From: Coriobacteriaceae bacterium
GTDB lineage: Bacteria > Actinomycetota > Coriobacteriia > Coriobacteriales > Atopobiaceae
Direction: 5' to 3'
DNA length: 64,000 nucleotides
NCBI GenBank assembly: GCA_004557505.1
Contig: SFGZ01000004.1
Span: forward strand, 142,831-206,830
Part shown: positions 26,895-36,183 of the stretch, one piece after another
How positions within the stretch are numbered: position 1 is the first letter of the stretch
Layout: the number at the start of each line of letters is the position of its first letter
The notes under the pieces: generated by a model
What the model saw: the letters and a program-made list of their open reading frames with translations, nothing else
Database searches by the model: none
Told to the model about the DNA's origin: nothing
Position numbers and translations under genes: made by a program

Positions 26895-27763
26895 GGTGCC
26901 TCCTTGGTTCGGTGTGGTGCCGGCAGCATCTGCCGACGCGCTCTCACATGCCATAGTATGCCTTCCGCGCACGCGCCCGCAGGCTGTGCGAGGGCCTGCG
27001 GGGATGCGCCCGGTGCCCCTCTCCGCAAGGATGGCGGCGAGGGGCACCCCCATGCCCGCAGGCGGCGGCGCGTGCGGCCCATCGCCGACGCCCGCATTGG
27101 ATTGGGTGGGGCACCCGGTTCGCCCGGTGCGTGCCATGGCCGGGCGACTGTCATGACGGGCTGGTCCCCATTCGAATTTCATATGGCGTCTGACCAGCGT
27201 AAACGTCACGACCGAGAAAAAAGTCGAGATTTCGCAAAATTCTCGCCCACAAAGAGTTAACTATGGTGTACTCTTTTCCTAGAGTTAATCGCTGAGCTAA
27301 CACCTGCAACACCGACTGCAGTGCAGGGGCATGAGCCGTTGACTCCCGCCGAAGTGCCCGGACCCTCTCCCCGGACCAATCGGCACATACAAGCGCCGCC
27401 GACGTTCCCCTTTCTTGCGTCGGCGGCGCATTGTCATTGGCGCCCGCCCTTTCTGCCGGGAGGGCCGGGCGCGCATCGCTGAGCCCACAGCTCGCGCCCG
27501 CGTCGCCTGGGTTGCCGCCCGCCCGCAGGCCCCGCGCCGCCCCGTCGACCATCGCCCGAGCCGCCCCGCTCCGCGCCCGCAGGCTTCGCGCCGCATGTAT
27601 TTTCTCCGTATCGACAATCTCGGCATGGCCTTGGAGGGGCGAGGGTATACTCCTAAAAGTAAGCACGGGTAAACTTAAGTCACGCGCAACCTCCGCTCAC
27701 GAGGCACCAGGGCATCCAACCCGGCGTCCCGCGCGCGGGAAACCACAAGAAAGGTGGCACATC
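26895..27763. other. Intergenic region upstream of enolase
   Basis: About 870 bases with no convincing gene. An AT-rich pocket at 27225-27298 contains two copies of AGAGTTAA (27253 and 27281) and is the best place for promoters in either direction. A TATACT box lies at 27646-27651, about 118 bases before the enolase start, but its -35 region is poor. Confidence 0.5.
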
Positions 27764-29059
27764 ATGAGCGCAATCGAGAAGGTCCACGCACGCGAGGTCC
27801 TCGACTCCCGCGGCAATCCTACGGTCGAGGCGGAGGTCACGCTCGCCGACGGCAGCCTGGGCAGGGCGATCGTCCCCTCCGGCGCTTCTACCGGCGAGTT
27901 CGAGGCCGCCGAGCTCCGTGACGGCGACGAGGCCCGCTACCAGGGCAAGGGCGTCGAGAAGGCCGTCTCCCACGTGAACGGCGAGGCCCGAGAGGCCGTC
28001 CTGGGCATGGACGCCCGCAACCAGCGTGCCGTCGACGCGGCCCTCATCGCCGCCGACGGCACCCCCAACAAGGGCAAGCTGGGCGCCAACGCCATCCTCG
28101 GCGTGAGCCTGGCGACCGCCCGTGCGGCAGCGGCGTCGGCGGGGCTCCCCCTCTATGCCTACCTCGGCGGGCCCAACGCCCACACGCTGCCCACGCCGAT
28201 GATGAACATCCTGAACGGCGGCGTCCATGCCGACAACAACGTGGACTTCCAGGAGTTCATGATCGTGCCTGTGGGTGCGCCCGACTTCCGCACCGCGCTG
28301 CGCTGGTCGGCCGAGGTCTACCACACCCTGAAGGGCGTGCTCAAGGAGGCCGGCCTCTCGACCGGCGTGGGCGACGAGGGTGGCTTTGCCCCCGACCTCA
28401 AGACCAACGCGGAGCCCTTCGAATACCTCATGAAGGCCGTCGAGAAGGCCGGCTTCAAGCCCGGGGACGATTTCGTCTTCGCGATGGACCCGGCCACGAG
28501 CGAGCTCTATGACGCCGCGGCCGGCACCTACGCCCTCAAGGGCGAGGGCCGCACCCTCACGAGCGCGCAGATGGTCGACTACTGGGACAAGCTCGCCTCG
28601 TCCTACCCCATCATCTCCATCGAGGATGGCCTGGCGGAGGAGGACTGGGACGGCTGGCGCCAGCTCACGGCGCGCCTTGGGTCGCGCGTGCAGCTGGTGG
28701 GCGACGACCTCTTTGTCACCAACACCGCCCGCCTGCGCCGCGGCATCGAGCTCGGCGCGGCAAACGCGCTGCTCGTGAAGGTCAACCAGATTGGCACCCT
28801 CACCGAGACGCTCGAGGCCATGCAGACCGCGCAGCGCGCCCGCTATGCCACGATCGTCTCGCACCGTTCGGGCGAGACCGAGGACACCACCATCGCCGAC
28901 CTGGCCGTTGCCACCAACGCAGGCCAGATCAAGACCGGTGCGCCCGCCCGTTCGGACCGCGTGGCCAAGTACAACCGGCTGCTCCGCATCGAGGAGGAGC
29001 TGGGCGACGCCGCCAAGTACGCCGGTCGCTCCGCGTTCTACAACATCGCGCAGGCATAG
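27764..29059 (+). CDS. eno: Enolase
   Basis: 431 residues from the ATG at 27764 (AAAGGTGG upstream). Converts 2-phosphoglycerate to phosphoenolpyruvate. Recognisable are EVLDSRGNPTVEAEV, PSGASTGEFEA, MNILNGGVHADNNVDFQEF, the Mg-binding and catalytic acids in SIEDGLAEEDWDGW, LLVKVNQIGTLTE with the catalytic Lys, and SHRSGETEDTTIADL. Full length and intact. Confidence 0.98.
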   Translation: MSAIEKVHAREVLDSRGNPTVEAEVTLADGSLGRAIVPSGASTGEFEAAELRDGDEARYQGKGVEKAVSHVNGEAREAVLGMDARNQRAVDAALIAADGTPNKGKLGANAILGVSLATARAAAASAGLPLYAYLGGPNAHTLPTPMMNILNGGVHADNNVDFQEFMIVPVGAPDFRTALRWSAEVYHTLKGVLKEAGLSTGVGDEGGFAPDLKTNAEPFEYLMKAVEKAGFKPGDDFVFAMDPATSELYDAAAGTYALKGEGRTLTSAQMVDYWDKLASSYPIISIEDGLAEEDWDGWRQLTARLGSRVQLVGDDLFVTNTARLRRGIELGAANALLVKVNQIGTLTETLEAMQTAQRARYATIVSHRSGETEDTTIADLAVATNAGQIKTGAPARSDRVAKYNRLLRIEEELGDAAKYAGRSAFYNIAQA

Positions 29060-29070
29060 GGGGTCGGCGC

Positions 29071-29736
29071 GTGGGGCAGGGTATGGAGGTGTTCCTCGGC
29101 GATCCGTCCGAGGCACGTACCCTCGAGGATGGCGTGGAGGCCGAGTTCCTCCATTGCCTGGTGCTTCAGGCGGGCCTTGTCATCTCTGGCGACAAGCCCT
29201 GCGCCGTCTTCGGCTTCACCCCGCGTGCTACGGCGGGCAGCCGGACGGCCTCCCTGCCCGCCGTAGCGAGCTGCGCAAACCACGTGGTTGCGGTCTACGA
29301 GGATAAGGCGTCCGGCTACGGGGTGTCTCTGGCCGTGCTTGCCCGCAGGTCGTGTGGGCCCATGGTGATGGCATGGCGCCCGGAACTCGTCTCGTCCGTG
29401 CTTGCGGATGACGAGTCCCGGGCGCTTCTCGCCTCCGCTGACATCGACGTGGGGAGCGCCGACGATGCCATGCGCTGCATGGCGCGCCGCCTGCGATCCT
29501 ATTTTCGCGGGCATGCGCCCTTTCCCCACGAGCTTGGCGTGCTTCTCGGCTATCCGGTCCGCGACGTGCGCGGCTTCATGCGCGACGGCGGGCGGGGCGC
29601 CGTCGCGTGCGGGCGCTGGAAGGTCTACGGTGACCCGGCGGCCGCCGAGCGACGCTTCGCCGAGCTGGCACGGCGCGAGTCCGCGCTGCGCGAGCGCTTC
29701 TGTGCGGGGTGCCCGGTGGGCGCTCTCATCGCATGA
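29071..29736 (+). CDS. DUF3793-family protein
   Basis: 221 residues from the GTG at 29071 (AGGGGG upstream); an ATG at 29083 is an alternative. It fits the DUF3793 pattern: an N-terminal domain with FLHCLVLQAGLVISGDKPCAVFGF, a middle region, and a C-terminal FPHELGVLLGYPVRDVRGFM, then CGRWKVYGD and a Cys pair (FCAGCPVG). Genes of this family commonly stand next to flavodoxin, as here, and are thought to be linked to iron or redox metabolism. Biochemical function unknown. Confidence 0.78.
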   Translation: MGQGMEVFLGDPSEARTLEDGVEAEFLHCLVLQAGLVISGDKPCAVFGFTPRATAGSRTASLPAVASCANHVVAVYEDKASGYGVSLAVLARRSCGPMVMAWRPELVSSVLADDESRALLASADIDVGSADDAMRCMARRLRSYFRGHAPFPHELGVLLGYPVRDVRGFMRDGGRGAVACGRWKVYGDPAAAERRFAELARRESALRERFCAGCPVGALIA

Positions 29737-29846
29737 GGGGGCGACGCCGGCGCGTTTACGGCACCCGGGCCTGGCCTTTGCCCCTCATCGCGTCTCGTCT
29801 CGTCTATTGGCGTCCGCCGGAAGGCGGGCTGTAGTGAGGAGTTGGT

Positions 29847-30248
29847 ATGAGCAAGGTGGCTGTTGTGTACTGGACCATGGGGGGCAACACCGAGGCCATG
29901 GCACAGGCCGTGGCCAAGGGCGCGGGCACCGAGGCCGTGGAGTGCTCGGACTTCTCGGCCGATCAGGTTGCGGGCCTTGATGCGCTTGCGTTCGGGTGCC
30001 CGGCGATGGGCTCCGAGGAGCTTGACCCGGATCTCGAGGAGCTGTTCAATTCCTGCGTGCCCGAGCTGGGGGAGCGGCCCGTCGTGCTCTTTGGGTCGTA
30101 TGACTGGGGCGACGGCGAGTGGATGCGCGCCTGGGAGCAGTCGGCCAAGGATGCCGGCGTGAACGTGATCGACACTTACATCGCGCACCTCGAGCCGGAC
30201 GATGACGCGCTGACGGCCTGCGCGGCGCTGGGGGCCAAGCTGGCGTGA
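29847..30248 (+). CDS. Short-chain flavodoxin
   Basis: 133 residues. The FMN phosphate loop is VVYWTMGGNTEAMA, with Trp and Gly-Asn-Thr as in clostridial flavodoxins, followed by LAFGCPAMGSEEL and LFGSYDWGDGEWM. It should carry one or two electrons in the cytosol in place of ferredoxin. The start has GAGGAG upstream. The stop TGA is the first triplet of a palindrome. Confidence 0.93.
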   Translation: MSKVAVVYWTMGGNTEAMAQAVAKGAGTEAVECSDFSADQVAGLDALAFGCPAMGSEELDPDLEELFNSCVPELGERPVVLFGSYDWGDGEWMRAWEQSAKDAGVNVIDTYIAHLEPDDDALTACAALGAKLA

Positions 30249-30274
30249 GGGCAAGGGGCGGCCCCCTTGCCTCA
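30246..30274. repeat. TGAGACAAGGGG-type palindrome, copy 1
   Basis: TGAGGGCAAGGGG pairs with CCCCCTTGCCTCA. The first three bases are the flavodoxin stop codon. Confidence 0.8.
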
Positions 30275-30320
30275 TCGGTGGCATCGCGGCATGTCGCGGA
30301 ACGGAACAGTTGGGTCGGCG

Positions 30321-30350
30321 TGAGACAAGGGGAAACTCCCCTTGTCTCTA
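30321..30350. repeat. TGAGACAAGGGG-type palindrome, copy 2
   Basis: TGAGACAAGGGG (30321-30332) pairs with CCCCTTGTCTC; on the minus strand the palindrome opens with the TAG stop codon of the cation-transporter gene. Confidence 0.85.
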
Positions 30351-31499
30351 GTCCGTGATGTCGCTGTCGAGCGTGGCGCGCACGGCGTAGTCGGGGAAGG
30401 CCTCCTCGACCTCGCGTACGATCTGCTGGTACTCGCCCTCGCGGTCTGCCGCCTCGAAGGCGATGATCACGTCGAACTCAAGCAGGCGGCGCGCCTCGTT
30501 CACGTGAAAGCCGTGGAACTGCAGCACGTGGTCGTGGGCAACCGCGATGCGCCTCACGCGCTCGCGCATGTCGCTGACGTCCTCGCCGGTGTTTCTCGAG
30601 TAGATGCCTACGGCGGCGAGGACGACCTGGCCGTCCGTGTGCGTAAAGACGCGCTCGGCCACGCGCCGCGAGAGCTCGTCAATCTCCTCGGCCGAGGTGG
30701 TGTCGGCGACTTCCACGTGGACTGAGCCAACCCTGCATTCGGGGCCATAGCTGTTGAGGAACAGGTCGTAGACGCCCAGGACGCCGTCCTCCTCGGCCAC
30801 GATGCCCTTGACCCTCTCGGCAAGCTTCGGGCTCACGCGCTCTCCCAGGATCTGGCTGAGCGTCCGCCAGAGCATCCCGAGGCCGGCCTTCACGATGAAC
30901 GCAGAGATCGCGGTGCCCACCCACGCCTCGAGCGAGAGGCCCCATATCAGGTAGATCACGGCGGCGCCCAGCGTGGACGCCGAGAGCACGGCGTCAGAGA
31001 GCGCGTCCTGGCCCGAGGCCACAAGCGAGTCGGCGTTCACGCGCTTGCCAACGGACTGCACGTGTCGGCCGAGAAGCACCTTGGCCACGACGCCTGCGGC
31101 AACAACCGCAAGCGCGGCGGCGGAGTAGTCCGGCACCTCGGGCGAGATGATCTTCCGCACCGACTCCACGCCCGAGGTGATGCCGGCGTAGAGCACTATC
31201 ACCGAGATGACCATGGCCGTGAGGTACTCGATGCGCCCGTAGCCCATGGGGTGGCGCTTGTCCGGCGCGCGCCCGGCGAGCTTGGTGCCCACGATCGTGA
31301 TGACGGAGGAGAGGGCGTCGGAGAGGTTGTTCACGGCGTCGAGGGTGATGGCGATGGAGTTTGAGACCACGCCCACCACGGCCTTGAGCGCGGCGAGCAG
31401 CACGTTGGCGACGATGCCGAGGGAGCTGGTGCGGACGATGGTCCGCTCGCGCCTGGTGGTGGGGATGGGCGCGGATGCCTGACCCTGCTCGATGTCCAT
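30348..31499 (-). CDS. Cation diffusion facilitator transporter
   Basis: 383 residues from the ATG at 31499 (AGAAGGAA upstream). Six membrane spans. The metal-site pattern is present: ITLDAVNNLSDALSS and KRHPMGYGRIEY in the first half and ASGQDALSDAVLS in span V. NxxD in span II (Asn rather than His) is often linked to manganese or iron rather than zinc specificity. A cytoplasmic C-terminal domain duplicates into two ferredoxin-like segments (GSVHVEVADTTS; LEFDVIIAFEA), longer than a standard CDF tail. It likely exports divalent metal in exchange for protons. Confidence 0.9.
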   Translation of the reverse strand: MDIEQGQASAPIPTTRRERTIVRTSSLGIVANVLLAALKAVVGVVSNSIAITLDAVNNLSDALSSVITIVGTKLAGRAPDKRHPMGYGRIEYLTAMVISVIVLYAGITSGVESVRKIISPEVPDYSAAALAVVAAGVVAKVLLGRHVQSVGKRVNADSLVASGQDALSDAVLSASTLGAAVIYLIWGLSLEAWVGTAISAFIVKAGLGMLWRTLSQILGERVSPKLAERVKGIVAEEDGVLGVYDLFLNSYGPECRVGSVHVEVADTTSAEEIDELSRRVAERVFTHTDGQVVLAAVGIYSRNTGEDVSDMRERVRRIAVAHDHVLQFHGFHVNEARRLLEFDVIIAFEAADREGEYQQIVREVEEAFPDYAVRATLDSDITD

Positions 31500-31530
31500 T
31501 GCTTGTCGATTCCTTCTGTCTGCGTGCATG

Positions 31531-31557
31531 CGAGACAAGGGAACCTCCCCTTCCTCA
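31531..31557. repeat. TGAGACAAGGGG-type palindrome, copy 3
   Basis: On the minus strand it reads TGAGGAAGGGGAGG then TTCCCTTGTCTCG; the first triplet is the stop codon of the OhrR-like gene. Less perfect than the other copies. Confidence 0.65.
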
Positions 31558-32043
31558 CATGCTGGCGAGTACCTTGGCCAGGAGTCGCCTGAGCTCTGCG
31601 GCCTCGCTTGCCGAGAGGCGCACGTGGCAGGCCATCGCCAGCGGCACCGAGGCCGCGCGGTCGCGAAGGGCGCGTCCCTCGGGCGTGAGGCGGACTTCCA
31701 ACACGCGGGCGTCGGCGGCGCTTCTCTCGCGCGTAACGTAGCCGCGCTCCTCGAGCTTTTTCAGGACCGGCGTGAGCGTGCCCGAGTCAAGGTAGAGCCG
31801 CTCGCCAAGATGGCTCGCCGTGGCCGTGTCCTCCTCCCAGAGGACCATCATGCAGAGGTACTGCGTGTAGGTGAGGCCGAGAGGCCCAAGGAGCGGCTGG
31901 TAGCTGCGGATGACCTCCTTGGAGCAGGCGTAGAGCGGGAAGCACAGCTGGTTGTCGAGGCGCAGGAGCTCGGCAGGGGAGGCCCCCTCCATGCCAAAGG
32001 GGGCCTCCCGTGGCGACGCCTGCGGCGATGCCGTGGCTGCCAC
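31555..32043 (-). CDS. OhrR-type MarR regulator (peroxide sensor)
   Basis: 162 residues; GTG start at 32043 overlapping the gpx stop by one base, so translation is coupled. LRLDNQLCFPLYACS with Cys34 matches the reactive Cys of OhrR, and LYLDSGTLTPVLKKLEERGY is the OhrR recognition-helix signature. Such repressors lose DNA binding when organic hydroperoxides oxidise the Cys. The upstream peroxidase in the same operon is the natural target. The N-terminal 20 residues are an extension relative to OhrR. Confidence 0.9.
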   Translation of the reverse strand: MAATASPQASPREAPFGMEGASPAELLRLDNQLCFPLYACSKEVIRSYQPLLGPLGLTYTQYLCMMVLWEEDTATASHLGERLYLDSGTLTPVLKKLEERGYVTRERSAADARVLEVRLTPEGRALRDRAASVPLAMACHVRLSASEAAELRRLLAKVLASM

Positions 32044-32603
32044 TAGAGCTGTGCCTCAATCGCGCGCTCGACCTCGGCCATGTCGGCAGTGGGCTCGAAG
32101 CGGGCCACGAGGCGGCCGTCGCGGCCGATGAGGAACTTGGTGAAGTTCCACATGATGTAGGCCTTGTCGCCGAACTTCTTGTTGTTGGCCTTTGCGAACT
32201 TGTTGAGTGCCGCGGCCTTGATGCCGCCGCCAAAGCCCTGGAAGGGGCGCTCGGTGGCAAGCGCGGCGAAGAGGGGGTCGGCGGTGTCGCCGTTCACGTC
32301 GAGCTTCTTGAAGCGAGGGAACTCGGTGTTGAACTTGAGCGAGCAGAACTGGTTGATCTCGTTGTCGGACTCGGGCGCCTGGCCGGCAAACTGGTTGCAG
32401 GGGAAGTCCAGGATCTCGAGGCCCTGGTCACGGTGGGCGGCATAGATGCGCTCGAGGTCCTCGTACTGGGGCGTGAAGCCGCAGCCGGTCGCCGTGTTCA
32501 CGACGAGCAGGACCTTGCCGGCGTAGTCGCTTAGGGGAACGGCGCTGTCGTCCTGCGCGGTGACAGAGAAGTCAAGGTAGTTGGTGGTGTTCTCGGATGC
32601 CAT
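32043..32603 (-). CDS. gpx: Glutathione-peroxidase-family thiol peroxidase
   Basis: 186 residues from the ATG at 32603 (GGAGGGAG upstream). The peroxidatic residue is Cys41 in NTATGCGFTPQY, with Gln in FPCNQFAGQ and Trp-Asn in MWNFTKFL completing the tetrad. Cys rather than selenocysteine is encoded. Members of this class are usually reduced by thioredoxin. First gene of an operon with an OhrR-type regulator. Confidence 0.95.
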   Translation of the reverse strand: MASENTTNYLDFSVTAQDDSAVPLSDYAGKVLLVVNTATGCGFTPQYEDLERIYAAHRDQGLEILDFPCNQFAGQAPESDNEINQFCSLKFNTEFPRFKKLDVNGDTADPLFAALATERPFQGFGGGIKAAALNKFAKANNKKFGDKAYIMWNFTKFLIGRDGRLVARFEPTADMAEVERAIEAQL

Positions 32604-32834
32604 GATGGCTCCCTCCTCCGGGCGTTGCCCGGTGTGATTGGTGACGGCTTTAGTATGGCGCGCCGCATGTGCTCGGGCGAGCAAATAAATTGAGCACAAC
32701 CAATTTTACACAATTGATTGCATGCGGCCTTGGGGTTGTGAGGCCAGGCGATTCCGGAGATGGCCCGCCCCACATTTTTCGGATGCATAACGGGGCCTAA
32801 GCGTCGAAAACCCGCGTCTTGGCAATCACTTCGA

Positions 32835-32902
32835 ATTTCCCGGACGTTTAGGCGGGTCTAAACGTCCGGGAAATCCCTAAACGTCGAAATCCGGCGGCAA
32901 GG
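32835..32902. repeat. CTAAACGTCCG hairpin repeat, copy A
   Basis: A perfect 17-pair stem (32835-32851 with 32858-32874, six-base loop) followed by CCCTAAACGTCGAAATCC and GGCGGCAAG. A second, diverged copy is at 53515-53580. An additional half-unit (CCTAAGCGTCGAAAACCCGCG) lies at about 32796-32816. Intergenic, between gpx and the M18 peptidase gene end. Confidence 0.75.
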
Positions 32903-32950
32903 TGCTCTGGGCTTTGGACCGGGCGCGTCCCGGGCAGGCGGGCGCGGGGG

Positions 32951-34318
32951 CTAGGCCAGCTCCACCCGATCCGCGCCGGTGATTCTCAGGTCGGCGGAGA
33001 AGAACTCCCGCAACGCGCGTATGGCCCATGCGGTGTCGCGGACGCCCGCGGTCTCGTAGCTGGAGTGCATGGCGAGCTGCGGCAGGCCGATGTCGACGGC
33101 ATACACGCTCACCTGGGTGTTTGAGAGATTGCCCAAAGTCGAGCCGCCGGCCATGTCGGAGCGGTTGGCAAAGGTTTGGCACGGCACGCCGGCCCGCTCG
33201 CACAGCGCCACGAAGACGGCGCGGCTGAAGGCGTCGGTCGTGTACTTCTGGTTGGCGGACTCCTTCACCACCGGACCGCCGTTGAGGCGGCAGCGGTTTG
33301 CGGCATCGTAGAGCTCCGGGTGGTTGGGGTGCAGCGCGTGGGCGTTGTCGCAGCTCACGAGGAAGGAGCGCGAAAGGGCCCGCAGGTAGTCCCCCTCGCC
33401 CATGCCCAGCGCGGCGTTGGCGCGCACCAACGTGTCGCGGAGCAGCGTGGACATGGCCCCCTGCTTGGTGTTGGAGCCCACCTCCTCGTTGTCGAAGCAC
33501 GCATAGACGGTCACGCAGCGGCGGTTCCTCTCGGCAGCAAACGCCTCGAGCGACGCAAAGGCGCACTGCAGGTCGTCGAGCTTGGGCGACGAGACGAACT
33601 CGTCCGCCAGACCCCAGATGCACGCTCGCTCGCGGTTCACGAGGAAGAGGTCGTGCGCGAGAACGTCCTCGGGCTTGGCACCCACGCCTTCGGCAACCAT
33701 GCGGTCGAAGTCGTCCTTGCGCAGGCGTCCGGCTGAGAAGAGCGGGCAGAGGTCGACGGCCTTGTTGAACGCCTTCCCCTCGTTCACGGAGCGGTCGAGG
33801 TGGATGGCCACGCTGGGGATGAGCAACAGGTCGCGGTCGGGGGCAAAGAGGCGGCTCTCGATGCCGTCGGCGGTGCGCACGAAGACGCGACCCGCGAGCG
33901 ACAGGGGCTTGTCGAGCCAGGTGTAGTCGATCATCCCGCCGTAGCCCTCGACGTCGAGGCGCAGGTACTCCTCGGGCCCCTCGAGCGCGGGCGCGGACTT
34001 CAGCTTGTAGGTGGGGGAGTCGGCGTGCGCCGCCGTCATCTGGAAGTGGTAGCCGCTGCGATCGAGGGCGTCCTCGCCCACGCGGAACGCGACGACGCTT
34101 GAGCCGTTGCGGGTGGTGTAGTACGAGCCGCCGGGCCTGACCTCCCAGGCGTCCCCCTCGGGCAGTCGGGTGAACCCGGCCTGGTCGAGGCGGGCACCGA
34201 TGCTTGCCGCCGTGTGGAACATGCTGGGGCAGCGGTGGATGAAGTCGACGAGGCGCTCCGAGGTCTCAAGGTCCTCGGCCGTCGCGCCGTCCGTGGCTGG
34301 GTGCTTGTCGTCTGGCAT
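32951..34318 (-). CDS. M18-family (aspartyl) aminopeptidase
   Basis: 455 residues from the ATG at 34318 (AGAGAGGAC upstream). M18 zinc-site segments are MTAAHADSPTYKLK, FDNEEVGSNTKQGA (metal Glu and catalytic Glu), VSCDNAHALHPNHPELYD and LAMHSSYETAG. It removes N-terminal acidic residues from peptides in the cytosol as a large tetrahedral complex. Full length. Confidence 0.94.
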   Translation of the reverse strand: MPDDKHPATDGATAEDLETSERLVDFIHRCPSMFHTAASIGARLDQAGFTRLPEGDAWEVRPGGSYYTTRNGSSVVAFRVGEDALDRSGYHFQMTAAHADSPTYKLKSAPALEGPEEYLRLDVEGYGGMIDYTWLDKPLSLAGRVFVRTADGIESRLFAPDRDLLLIPSVAIHLDRSVNEGKAFNKAVDLCPLFSAGRLRKDDFDRMVAEGVGAKPEDVLAHDLFLVNRERACIWGLADEFVSSPKLDDLQCAFASLEAFAAERNRRCVTVYACFDNEEVGSNTKQGAMSTLLRDTLVRANAALGMGEGDYLRALSRSFLVSCDNAHALHPNHPELYDAANRCRLNGGPVVKESANQKYTTDAFSRAVFVALCERAGVPCQTFANRSDMAGGSTLGNLSNTQVSVYAVDIGLPQLAMHSSYETAGVRDTAWAIRALREFFSADLRITGADRVELA

Positions 34319-34463
34319 GTGCGTCCTCTCTGTTGGCCGTCTCGAAGTCGAGCGTAGCACGGCGGCACCGTCGGCGTCGCGGCTTGCGATCGCGGCGCTC
34401 CTCGGGTAGGCTATCCATTGTTGCATCAAAGACGGGGCCGGCCCTTGGCAAGCCGCCCGAGAG

Positions 34464-34556
34464 ATGGGAGAGGACCTTGCGCAACTAGACGCAGCCCTAA
34501 TGGGCGAGAAGAACGTGCCCGCCTGCCGGCGCCCTGTGCCGGCCCTGCGTCTGTGA
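34464..34556 (+). CDS. Possible 30-residue leader peptide of the ABC-F gene
   Basis: An ATG-started frame of 30 codons (MGEDLAQLDAALMGEK..., ending VPALRL) stops eight bases before the ABC-F start. The DNA inside can fold (GGGCG and GCCGGCGCC/GGCGCCCTGTGCCGGC elements). ABC-F antibiotic-resistance genes are often controlled by such leader peptides through ribosome stalling. No strong ribosome site precedes it, so it may be incidental. Confidence 0.3.
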   Translation: MGEDLAQLDAALMGEKNVPACRRPVPALRL

Positions 34557-34564
34557 GGTCCCCC

Positions 34565-36082
34565 ATGCAACTCAACCTGACGAACATCCACTACAGCTAT
34601 GCCGGAAGCCCGCGCGAGGTGCTTGACGGCGTCACCCTCAGCCTTCCAGCCGGCTGGACCGGCGTCGTCGGCGACAACGGCTGCGGCAAGTCCACGCTCG
34701 CGCGCCTCGCCGCAGGCATCCTGCGTCCCACGGCGGGGAGCGTGAGCCCCGCCGGGCTGGTGGCCGCCTACTGCGAGCAGGACAGCACCATCGCGCCCGC
34801 CTCGCTTCTCGACTTTGCCGCCTCCTGGGACCACGACGCCGTGCGGCTGCGGGACGCGCTGGGCATCGGAGACGACTGGGCCTGGCGCTTCGGGAGCCTC
34901 TCGCTTGGGCAGCGGAAGCGCCTCCAGGTTGCGGTGGCGCTCTGGGGCCGCCCGGACGTCCTGGTGATGGACGAGCCCACGAACCACCTCGACGCGCCCG
35001 CGCGCGAGGCGGTGCTTCTCGCGCTGCGCTCCTTCTCCGGGGTGGGCATCCTCATCTCCCATGACCGCGATCTGCTCGACGCACTGGTGGAGAGGTGCGT
35101 CTCGTTCGAGCGCGATGCGGTGCGCATGCGGCCCGGCACCTACACCCGGGCCTTCGGGCAGCGGGAGCGCGAGGTCGCGGCTGCCGCGGATGCCCAGGCC
35201 CGGGCTCGGCGAGAGGAGCGGCGCCTTGCGGCCGAGCGCCAGCGGCGCGTGGAGGAGGCGTCTCGCGCCGACGGCCTGCGCAGCCAGCGCGGCCTCGACC
35301 CGCGTGACCACGATGCGCGCGCGAAGATACGCCGCGCGATCGTCTCGGGCAAGGACGCCCGCGCCACGCACCTCGCCACGGCCCTGGATGCGCGTATACA
35401 GGCTCAGCGCGCCCGCGCCCAGGTGGCGTTTGTCGAGCGTCGCTATGACGGCGGCATCCCTTCGCTTGGCGAGCGGTCGAGAAGGGCGGTCATCGCGCGG
35501 CTGCCTGCGGGCGTGGTGCATTACGGCGACGCGCTGGACGCGCCGGGCGTCGCCATCCCGGATCTGCTCCTTGGCTCTGGCGATCACGTGGGGATTGTCG
35601 GCCCCAACGGGTCGGGGAAAACGACGCTGGTCACAGCCCTTGTGCGTGCGGTTCCGGAGGATGTGCCCATGCTCTTCATGCCGCAGGAGCTTGGCGAGGC
35701 CGATGCGGCGCGCGCCATGGCGCGCCTCCAGGGGCTTGGTGCCGCCGAGCGGGGACGGGTGCTCTCGGTTGTGGCGCAGCTCAACTCTCGACCGGAGGCG
35801 CTGCTCGAGGGCGGCGAGCCCAGCCCGGGGGAGCTGCGCAAGCTCGTGCTGGCCGAGGCGGTGCTCGCAAAGCCGCAGATCCTGGTGATGGACGAACCCA
35901 CGAACCACCTAGACCTGCACTCCATCGAGGCGCTCGAGCGCCTGCTCGCCTCGTTTTCCGGTGCGGTCGTCCTGGTGTCGCATGACGCGCGGGCGGTGAG
36001 GTCAAGCTGCGGGCGCATGTGGAGGCTGCGGCCCACGAGGGGCGAGGACTTCTCGGCCGGCGCGATCCTCGGGGCGCGCTAG
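34565..36082 (+). CDS. ABC-F family ATPase
   Basis: 505 residues with two ABC domains and no membrane spans. First domain: Walker A GDNGCGKST, signature LSLGQRKRLQ, Walker B VLVMDEPTNHLD. Second: GPNGSGKTT, a degenerate signature PSPGELRKLVLAE and ILVMDEPTNHLD. The charged linker between them (about 205-290, Arg/Ala/Glu-rich) is the region that reaches into the ribosome in this family. It acts on ribosomes, either as a translation factor or in resistance to ribosome-binding antibiotics. The start at 34565 has GAGG at six bases. Confidence 0.9.
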   Translation: MQLNLTNIHYSYAGSPREVLDGVTLSLPAGWTGVVGDNGCGKSTLARLAAGILRPTAGSVSPAGLVAAYCEQDSTIAPASLLDFAASWDHDAVRLRDALGIGDDWAWRFGSLSLGQRKRLQVAVALWGRPDVLVMDEPTNHLDAPAREAVLLALRSFSGVGILISHDRDLLDALVERCVSFERDAVRMRPGTYTRAFGQREREVAAAADAQARARREERRLAAERQRRVEEASRADGLRSQRGLDPRDHDARAKIRRAIVSGKDARATHLATALDARIQAQRARAQVAFVERRYDGGIPSLGERSRRAVIARLPAGVVHYGDALDAPGVAIPDLLLGSGDHVGIVGPNGSGKTTLVTALVRAVPEDVPMLFMPQELGEADAARAMARLQGLGAAERGRVLSVVAQLNSRPEALLEGGEPSPGELRKLVLAEAVLAKPQILVMDEPTNHLDLHSIEALERLLASFSGAVVLVSHDARAVRSSCGRMWRLRPTRGEDFSAGAILGAR

Positions 36083-36183
36083 GGGACGGATGGCGTTCGG
36101 AGAACATGAGGGCTGCCGGGCCGCGCGATGCTGGCGCGCAATGACGCCCGCGCGATTCGCAGGGCTTCGCCTCTCTGCCGCGC

